Assembly: GCA_027025615.1 (NCBI GenBank)
Contig: JALVQM010000253.1
Location: 1-11,238 of the forward strand
Source: Desulfobacteraceae bacterium
GTDB lineage: Bacteria > Desulfobacterota > Desulfobacteria > Desulfobacterales > Desulfosarcinaceae
Direction: 5' to 3'
Length of the DNA stretch: 11,238 nucleotides
The notes under the pieces were generated by a model. That model saw only the letters and a program-made list of their open reading frames with translations, made no database searches and was not told the origin of the DNA. Positions 6,724 to 11,238 of the stretch are shown here, in pieces. Both the position numbers and the translations under genes were made by a program. Position 1 is the stretch's first letter. Each line of letters starts with the position of its first letter.

Positions 6724-7140
6724 TTGGTCCCGGAACCCACACCAGAAAAACGAGAAATTCAATATTCCATATCCGACCTGGCGAGGGAATTTGATATATC
6801 AAGCCGAACAATTCGTTTTTACGAAGAAAAAGGCCTTATCACCCCCCGCCGGACAAAAGGCAATCAAAGAATATATACAAGCCGCGATCGGGCTCGCCTG
6901 AAGCTTATCCTAAGGGGCAAGCGCTTCGGATACACCCTGGATGAAATCGCCAGGATGATAGGTATGAACGATATCGATATGGATGAAATAGATCAGATCC
7001 GAACAACCCTCCAATATGGTGAAAAAAAGCTGATGGAAATTGAAGATAGAATACACGAACTGAAAATACTGCGCAGAGAAATGTTGGCAATCAAGGAAAA
7101 ACTTGTTCAAAGGTTGCAGGTACTGGAAGGACAGCAGTAA
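6724..7140 (+). CDS. MerR-family transcriptional regulator (LiuR-like)
   Basis: This 138-residue protein has an N-terminal winged helix-turn-helix at about residues 14-82 (YSISDLAREFDISSRTIRFY, then EEKGLITPRR and YTSRDRARLKLILRGKRFGY), typical of MerR. A long C-terminal dimerisation coiled coil covers 95-137. No Cys is present, so a metal sensor such as MerR or CueR is excluded. The RTKGNQRIY and LKLILRGKRFGYTLDEIARMIGM segments resemble regulators near acyl-CoA catabolic genes in Proteobacteria. The start is taken as the TTG at 6724, with GGAG at 6712-6715 eight bases before it. A longer form from a GTG at 6643 is unlikely because it has no ribosome-binding site and would translate through the palindrome at 6669-6690. 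The Fe-S gene follows after 22 bases and is probably cotranscribed. Confidence 0.85.
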   Translation: MVPEPTPEKREIQYSISDLAREFDISSRTIRFYEEKGLITPRRTKGNQRIYTSRDRARLKLILRGKRFGYTLDEIARMIGMNDIDMDEIDQIRTTLQYGEKKLMEIEDRIHELKILRREMLAIKEKLVQRLQVLEGQQ

Positions 7141-7162
7141 TTACTTACCAAAGGAACACAGC

Positions 7163-8221
7163 ATGAACGAAGTGTACGAAAAACTGGCCGAACATCTCGA
7201 CAAGCTGCCTGCCGGATTTCCAAGAACCGAAAACGGTGTAGAGATCAGAATTCTGAAGCACCTTTTTACCGAAAAAGAAGCCCGGATAGCAATGGCCCTT
7301 AACATGCGTGCTGAACCGGTACCGGCCATCGCCAAGCGTCTTCAAATGGCCCCTGAAGACCTTGGACCCGTCCTGGAAAGCATGTCCCGTAAAGGCTTGA
7401 TCTTCAGGTTAAGAAAAAAAAATAATCAACCTATTTACATGGCCGCCCAGTTCGTCATCGGCATCTGGGAATATCATGTCAAGGATCTTACACCTGAATT
7501 GATCAGGGATTTCAACGAATATGTCCCCTATTTACTCGATTACTGGAAAGAACAAAAAACAAAACAACTGCGCGTGATTCCGGTTTCTAAAAGTCTATCC
7601 GCCCAGATGACCATCATGCCTTACGAAGAGGCTGAAACAATAATCCGCAGCCAGTCAAAGATAGTTGTTGCTCCCTGCATCTGCCGCAAAGAACATCAAA
7701 TGGCCGGCCATGGTTGCGATTATCCCCTGGAAGTCTGTCTCACCTTTGGAACAGGCGCTTTTTATTATGAAGAAAACGGCCTGGGCCGTTCGATTTCTGT
7801 AGATGAAGCCCTTGAAATACTACAAAAGGGCATCGATGCCGGTTTAGTACTCCAGCCCGGTAACTCCAAAAAGCCGGTAAATATTTGTATGTGCTGCGGT
7901 TGTTGTTGCCAAATCCTGAAAAACCTCAAGAAAATGGACCAGCCTGCAAAGTTGGTCAACAGCAGCTATTTTGCCCAGATCGATGAGCAAAGCTGTACAG
8001 CTTGCGGGGTGTGTGCCGATCGTTGCCACATGAACGCTATCGATGTAGAGGATACTGCTATGGTAGACTTGGACCTGTGTATAGGCTGTGGAGTATGCGT
8101 GGCCGGTTGCGAATTTGAAGCAATCAGCCTCCAACTCAAACCCGAGCAACAGCGATGGGAACCGCCGGAAAATGTTTTTGAAACTTATCTGAACATAGCA
8201 AGGGAACGCGGCCTTTTATAA
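7163..8221 (+). CDS. 4Fe-4S ferredoxin-type protein with helix-turn-helix-like N-terminus and Cys-rich central domain
   Basis: This 352-residue soluble protein ends in two classical [4Fe-4S] motifs: C278-x2-C281-x2-C284-x3-C288 and C306-x2-C309-x2-C312-x3-C316. Residues about 25-95 look like a winged helix (EKEARIAMALNMRAEPVPAI followed by LESMSRKGLIFRLRKKN). Between them lie two further Cys groups: C172-x-C174-R with C185 and C192, and the very dense CMCCGCCC at 242-249. These suggest extra metal or Fe-S sites beyond the two ferredoxin clusters. This arrangement recurs in anaerobes as an uncharacterised electron-transfer family; no catalytic domain is visible, so it probably passes electrons to a partner outside the window. 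The ATG at 7163 has AAAGGA seven bases upstream; an in-frame extension would start inside the MerR gene. Coexpression with the MerR gene suggests a link to acyl-CoA or related redox metabolism, which is inference. Confidence 0.85.
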   Translation: MNEVYEKLAEHLDKLPAGFPRTENGVEIRILKHLFTEKEARIAMALNMRAEPVPAIAKRLQMAPEDLGPVLESMSRKGLIFRLRKKNNQPIYMAAQFVIGIWEYHVKDLTPELIRDFNEYVPYLLDYWKEQKTKQLRVIPVSKSLSAQMTIMPYEEAETIIRSQSKIVVAPCICRKEHQMAGHGCDYPLEVCLTFGTGAFYYEENGLGRSISVDEALEILQKGIDAGLVLQPGNSKKPVNICMCCGCCCQILKNLKKMDQPAKLVNSSYFAQIDEQSCTACGVCADRCHMNAIDVEDTAMVDLDLCIGCGVCVAGCEFEAISLQLKPEQQRWEPPENVFETYLNIARERGLL

Positions 8222-8256
8222 TTATTACGTCAGCAGCCTTTGTACGGACAAAAGTA

Positions 8257-9012
8257 TCAACGCATGCCGCGCTCTGCCTTGACAGCCTCATAAGCTTGCT
8301 GGATCTGTCTGAATTTGTCTTCCGCCAACTGGATAAATTCTTCAGGCAGACCCTTGCCGGAAATTTTGTCCGGATGATACATCTGGACTAGCTGACGGTA
8401 ACGCTGTTTGACCTGTTGGTCAGAATCACTCCGCTTGCAACCCAGGATTTCGTAATTTTGATCATTACTTTTGATGTACTTGGACGCAATAGCCTGATAC
8501 TGGGGTTCTGTTAAACGAAAAATTGTTGCAGCGGTCTCTATCAGTTTTTTTTCCGAAGCACTCAGTTCGCCGTCTGCAATCGAAACCCTGAACAAAATCT
8601 CCACCATCATTTCCAGCATTTGCGGCTGGGAATAAAACAGTTGGTAGAACTGGGCAGCAAAATCTTCAAAGGCCGCCGGAGAATTCAATGCAGTATTAAA
8701 GATATTCATTGCCACCTGAAGACTTTGCTGGTCAAGGCCCAGCTCAAACCTGGCAAATTGTTCAACCTCTGCCAGTTCCTGCCTGGAAATCCTTCCATCG
8801 GCCTTCACTAGCTTGGCCAACATGGAAAAAGCCGCAACGAAAAAGGCAAGTTGTGACTGTTCGATACCTGACAGGCGTCCCCTGCCATCTTCCAGCAATT
8901 GACGATTGTTCTGATCGAAAATGTGGCCGAAGACAGCCCCGGCTACTGCACCTAACGGACCTCCAAGGGCAAAGCCTATGGTTCCTCCGACAAGCTTTCC
9001 CACTATCCCCAT
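8257..9012 (-). CDS. djlA: DjlA-like co-chaperone: TerB domain plus C-terminal J domain
   Basis: This 251-residue protein opens with a glycine-zipper-like hydrophobic segment (residues 2-30, GGTIGFALGGPLGAVAGAVFG), likely a membrane anchor. It continues with an all-helical TerB-like domain at about 55-165, with two acidic repeats KADGRIS and IADGELS, and ends in a J domain at 186-249 carrying the HPD motif at 213-215 (MYHPDKI). E. coli DjlA has the same order and a similar length. The J domain is expected to stimulate a DnaK-type ATPase at the inner membrane. The ATG at 9012 is chosen because AGGGGGAG lies eight bases upstream; a GTG at 9021 would overlap that site. It converges on the Fe-S gene with a 35-base gap and no operon partner. 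The symbol rests on domain order. Confidence 0.88.
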   Translation of the reverse strand: MGIVGKLVGGTIGFALGGPLGAVAGAVFGHIFDQNNRQLLEDGRGRLSGIEQSQLAFFVAAFSMLAKLVKADGRISRQELAEVEQFARFELGLDQQSLQVAMNIFNTALNSPAAFEDFAAQFYQLFYSQPQMLEMMVEILFRVSIADGELSASEKKLIETAATIFRLTEPQYQAIASKYIKSNDQNYEILGCKRSDSDQQVKQRYRQLVQMYHPDKISGKGLPEEFIQLAEDKFRQIQQAYEAVKAERGMR

Positions 9013-9409
9013 TGCCAGCACTCCCCCTGCTTAGCCGTGAACCTTATTGACTTAAATCTTTCATCATTAATCTTTTTTAACATCCGGAGACAATACCACA
9101 TACACGACCCGCTGCCAATGGGCAGATTAAGATCAATCGGTATTGTTTTTGGAGCCATGCTGGTTACAACTTCCAATAAATATATTAATCTCCAATCCAG
9201 TTGATTAACAAAGTTTCCCGCCGATATTTATCCCTCCGGCTTTTCGGAAAAAACGTTTCCCCTGCACAATTTTCTCAACACCGGTTCATCATGTAAGGTG
9301 ATGTATCTTTGGATGCAACTTCAATTATCACTTGCCATTGTCTTGATTTCCTTGTATTACAAGTATTAATGGCGATTTTAGCCACACCTATCCCATCGTT
9401 GGTCACCTT
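9013..9409. other. Intergenic stretch without a recognisable gene
   Basis: This stretch is A/T-rich and carries no convincing reading frame on either strand. It must hold the djlA-like promoter (leftward) and probably that of the rightward coiled-coil operon, but I see no clear consensus pair. It contains a small hairpin, CTGCC-AATG-GGCAG (9112-9125), and a 13-base palindrome, CTTGTA-T-TACAAG (9351-9363), that may be an operator about 160 bases before the next gene. Confidence 0.5.
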
Positions 9410-9499
9410 GCCTGGAGGTGGCGTTTCTATCCAGGCCGCCGCAGCCTGAGACCTGCCGGGTAAGAAATTACAGCAGGTTTACCGACTCTCGCGCTGCTG
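9410..9499 (+). promoter_or_regulatory. Structured leader RNA candidate upstream of the coiled-coil operon
   Basis: Three stems can form before the ribosome-binding site at 9508-9513. The first is GCCTGG/CCAGGC (9410-9415 with 9431-9436). The second is ACCTGC/GCAGGT (9451-9456 with 9473-9478), topped by GTAA/TTAC (9460-9463 with 9468-9471) and a GAAA tetraloop. The third is CAGCAG/CTGCTG (9471-9476 with 9494-9499). The second and third share bases and exclude each other, as in switching leaders. I could not match it to a known riboswitch class. Whether it is transcribed is unknown. Confidence 0.4.
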
Positions 9500-9519
9500 A
9501 ATGTTTGAAGGAGTTAAAA

Positions 9520-10278
9520 ATGCTTGACTGGTGGAATGATATTGAATCTGTATCTGTGCTCGGTATCTTGATGCAGGGTGCGGCTGCCTTGTTCGGATTT
9601 GTCTGCGCAGTTGCAGCTGTTTCCCTGTTATCCAAGGGCAAACGGCTTTTGGACTTGGTAGCCGAAAAAGACCGGGAGATGGAGAACAAGATCAAGGCGG
9701 TCGAAAAAACTGCAACCGACAATCTAAAAAAACTACAACAGGCCAGGCACCAGGTCGATGTTGTAGAAGAGAAAAAACGCCTGGCTGAAATGGATGCTGA
9801 AGCTTTACGCAGAGAACTGGATCGTATTCGTAAAAAATTTAACTCTGCACGACAGGCAACGGCAGATACCAATGCCGGCGACAGTTATGATTCTTCACTT
9901 GATCAGGGAACCGAGGTTCATCAGGAAGTACTGGAACCCAAACAGGTCGAAATATTGCTCAAAACTCTGGAAAGCGGGCCAAAAGGAGAACTTGATATAG
10001 TATCATTGCTCGGAAATGATACTTCCCTCAGGATGGCTAAAGAATTGCACAATATCTTATCGCAAAAAGGCTGGATGGTTTCCCAGGTAATTGAAAGTGC
10101 ATTTTCCAACGAACCTGAAGGTATTATCCTGGCTGTCCATAGCAAGCAGACAGCCCCTTCTTATGCCAATTTCCTCCAAAAAGCTTTCACCACAATCGGA
10201 TTGGAAGTATCAGCCCGCTCGGTAAAAAAATACCGCGAATGGTCTTTGACCCTCATTGTAGGCAAGCTTGAAATCTGA
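9520..10278 (+). CDS. Membrane-anchored coiled-coil protein with conserved-looking C-terminal domain, function unknown
   Basis: The 252-residue product has one transmembrane segment at about 13-37 (VLGILMQGAAALFGFVCAVA). A long charged coiled coil follows at 40-112 (rich in K, E, R and A), then a polar linker at 113-138 and a globular C-terminal domain at 139-252 that opens EPKQVEILLKTLESGPKG, continues LDIVSLLGNDTSLRMAKELH and ends SLTLIVGKLEI. I have seen similar alternating strand-helix C-terminal domains in other bacterial membrane proteins of unknown role, so this may be a sensor or ligand-binding module; no catalytic motif is visible. The ATG at 9520 has AAGGAG six bases upstream. A frame extension to 9418 is rejected because it would run through that site and the structured leader. 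The next gene begins 17 bases after the stop. Confidence 0.78.
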   Translation: MLDWWNDIESVSVLGILMQGAAALFGFVCAVAAVSLLSKGKRLLDLVAEKDREMENKIKAVEKTATDNLKKLQQARHQVDVVEEKKRLAEMDAEALRRELDRIRKKFNSARQATADTNAGDSYDSSLDQGTEVHQEVLEPKQVEILLKTLESGPKGELDIVSLLGNDTSLRMAKELHNILSQKGWMVSQVIESAFSNEPEGIILAVHSKQTAPSYANFLQKAFTTIGLEVSARSVKKYREWSLTLIVGKLEI

Positions 10279-10295
10279 AACAGGATGACACCGCC

Positions 10296-11114
10296 ATGAG
10301 TATTGGACATAATTCGTTGAAACAGATCAATGCCAACATATCCCGATTGCAGTGGCTGGTCGTTATTTGCGCTTTGCTGGCCATGCTGACATCGATTGGC
10401 GCATTTCTGGCTAATAAGCAAGCCGCACGCCTGCGAAAAAAAATTGTATCCCGGCAGCAAAACAATGATTACCAGCTCAATGCTCTTAAAGCTCAAATGG
10501 TTAAGCTGACCCGGGAAATATCCGGTTTGCAGAATGAACTCAATGCAAAGCAGGTGGAAAATAAAAAATTGCGCGCCGCCCTGGCAAAACTAAGAGGTCA
10601 ACTTGCAGCCAAAACGCCCCCCAAGGTTAAAACCGATACCTCCGGACAAACAACCAAACCCTCCGGCATCACGGAAAGCGGGCCTGCGCCCGGCAAGCCA
10701 GCAGTGACGGAAGAGGTCAAAAAGGCGAAAAAAAATGCAGCACCTGCAGCTCAGGAATCGACCCCGTCAACAGGCCAAAAGGACGAAACACAGGAGGCCT
10801 TGTCCGGTTCCGGTAAAAGTCCTGCAAAACAGGAATCTTCTACTGAAACTGCCAAACAAAAGACTGAACCGGCCCAGCCCCAACCTTCTGCCGAAAAACC
10901 CGATGCTCCGAAACAATCAGATGCCGGGGTTGCCGGAACAGAAAAAGCACCGTCACCAGAGAAGGACACTGTCAAAAAAAGCGAACCACAATCTTCTGTA
11001 ACAAAGGATTCCCAGTCAAACAGCAATGTCCCTGAGCCCCAGGTAAAACCTGAAAAAATACAGCAAGACACCCAAGGAGAAGTTACCCCAAAACAGCCGT
11101 CTCAAAACCAATAA
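10296..11114 (+). CDS. Single-pass membrane coiled-coil protein with long disordered Pro/Lys/Glu/Gln tail
   Basis: This 272-residue product has a short polar N-terminus, one transmembrane helix at about 19-38 (QWLVVICALLAMLTSIGAFL), a coiled coil at about 55-105 (LKAQMVKLTREISGLQNELN and on), and a low-complexity tail from 107 to the end. The tail is rich in K, P, E, Q, S, T and A, with no aromatic residues and no Cys, and should be disordered. The composition is like TonB-type or periplasm-spanning linkers, but the tail ends in ...PSQNQ without a TonB, SPOR or LysM domain. The ATG at 10296 has a modest AGGA ten bases upstream. It follows the other coiled-coil membrane gene by 17 bases, so the two probably form an operon and may assemble together. 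Function unknown. Confidence 0.75.
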   Translation: MSIGHNSLKQINANISRLQWLVVICALLAMLTSIGAFLANKQAARLRKKIVSRQQNNDYQLNALKAQMVKLTREISGLQNELNAKQVENKKLRAALAKLRGQLAAKTPPKVKTDTSGQTTKPSGITESGPAPGKPAVTEEVKKAKKNAAPAAQESTPSTGQKDETQEALSGSGKSPAKQESSTETAKQKTEPAQPQPSAEKPDAPKQSDAGVAGTEKAPSPEKDTVKKSEPQSSVTKDSQSNSNVPEPQVKPEKIQQDTQGEVTPKQPSQNQ

Positions 11115-11130
11115 CCGGCAATCAAGCCGG
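11115..11130 (+). terminator. Hairpin right after the second coiled-coil gene stop
   Basis: CCGGC (11115-11119) and GCCGG (11126-11130) pair around AATCAA, starting at the base after the TAA. No T-tract follows, so it is at best a partial terminator or an mRNA 3'-end stabiliser. Confidence 0.3.
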
Positions 11131-11153
11131 ACCTGGAGCAAACCGGACAGCTC

Positions 11154-11238
11154 TAACAGGCTGTTGAAAAACGTCATGAGCGCAGGTCAGACAAGGCAAA
11201 ATCCGACGAAAAAGCGCAGTTTATTGGTAATAAATGAG
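11154..11238. repeat. Left half of a dispersed palindromic repeat (CAGGCTGTTGAAAAAC type), cut by window edge
   Basis: The sequence starts TAACAGGCTGTTGAAAAAC and continues through CAAAATCCGACGAAAAAGCG to a dyad centre TTTATT-GGT-AATAAA at 11220-11234. I recognise CAGGCTGTTGAAAAAC...AAATCCGACGAAAAA as a short repeat scattered between genes in many Desulfobacterota. A complete copy is expected to continue past the edge with the inverted arm (TTTTTCGTCGGATTTTG, later TTTTTCAACAGCCTG). It encodes nothing and is probably a MITE-like or transcript-end element. Confidence 0.7.

Noticed and set aside
8239..8252. TTTGT-ACGG-ACAAA hairpin between the converging Fe-S and djlA-like genes as a bidirectional terminator
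   Set aside because: The stem is only 5 bp of mostly A-T pairs and lacks a T-tract on either side.
9410..9499. Known riboswitch class (c-di-GMP-I, TPP or fluoride) in the leader
   Set aside because: Only short fragments match (such as CTGAGA). The conserved cores of these classes are not present in the right order.
9418..9519. N-terminal extension of the first coiled-coil membrane protein
   Set aside because: It would place the strong AAGGAG site and several stem-loops inside the coding sequence, and the added residues are basic and unlike a signal peptide.
1..11238. CRISPR array, toxin-antitoxin pair, phage or transposase genes
   Set aside because: No direct repeat series, no small paired toxin/antitoxin frames and no transposase or integrase motifs were seen on either strand.

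Overview
The window looks like chromosomal DNA of a sulfate-reducing or syntrophic Desulfobacterota (old Deltaproteobacteria). The grounds are an AF1514-type small protein, a PAS protein with an H-box ending in the ARIIDID-like tail common in that group, a Cys-rich 4Fe-4S protein behind a LiuR-like MerR regulator, and a dispersed CAGGCTGTTGAAAAAC-type palindromic repeat at the right edge. Base composition is moderate and even. There is no transposase, integrase, phage gene, tRNA, rRNA or CRISPR array. The lineage is an inference from gene content, not a database match.

Left part (1-5148). A PAS/H-box signalling protein runs leftward off the edge. It is divergent from a small NUDIX hydrolase. 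The NUDIX 3' end overlaps, tail to tail, the last gene of a leftward operon: Lon-like ATP-dependent protease (806 aa), then a metallo-beta-lactamase-fold hydrolase, then the AF1514-family protein. Gaps in the operon are 11 and 21 bases, so the three are probably cotranscribed from the 257-base divergent region before the next gene.

Middle part (5149-8221). A rightward alpha/beta hydrolase is followed by a 344-base gap. On the minus strand this gap holds an unrecognised 73-codon reading frame interrupted by one TGA, with a 9-bp stem-loop starting at the base right after that TGA. This is either a small selenoprotein candidate or a decayed gene. Then come a FmdB-type zinc-ribbon protein, a MerR regulator whose true start lies after a 22-bp operator-like palindrome, and, 22 bases downstream, a protein combining a helix-turn-helix-like N-terminus with a Cys-rich centre and two ferredoxin clusters. 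The MerR and Fe-S genes look like one autoregulated unit.

Right part (8222-11238). A DjlA-like protein (glycine-zipper, TerB and J domains) is read leftward. After about 500 bases without a gene, including a strongly structured leader with mutually exclusive pairings, a two-gene rightward operon encodes two membrane-anchored coiled-coil proteins. The second has a long disordered Pro/Lys/Glu/Gln tail. The window ends just past the dyad centre of the dispersed repeat.

Most genes are ordinary accessory or housekeeping functions. The items most worth a second look are the TGA-interrupted frame at 5930-6151, the structured leader at 9410-9499, the MerR operator, and the metallo-hydrolase that lacks the usual metal-bridging Asp context.
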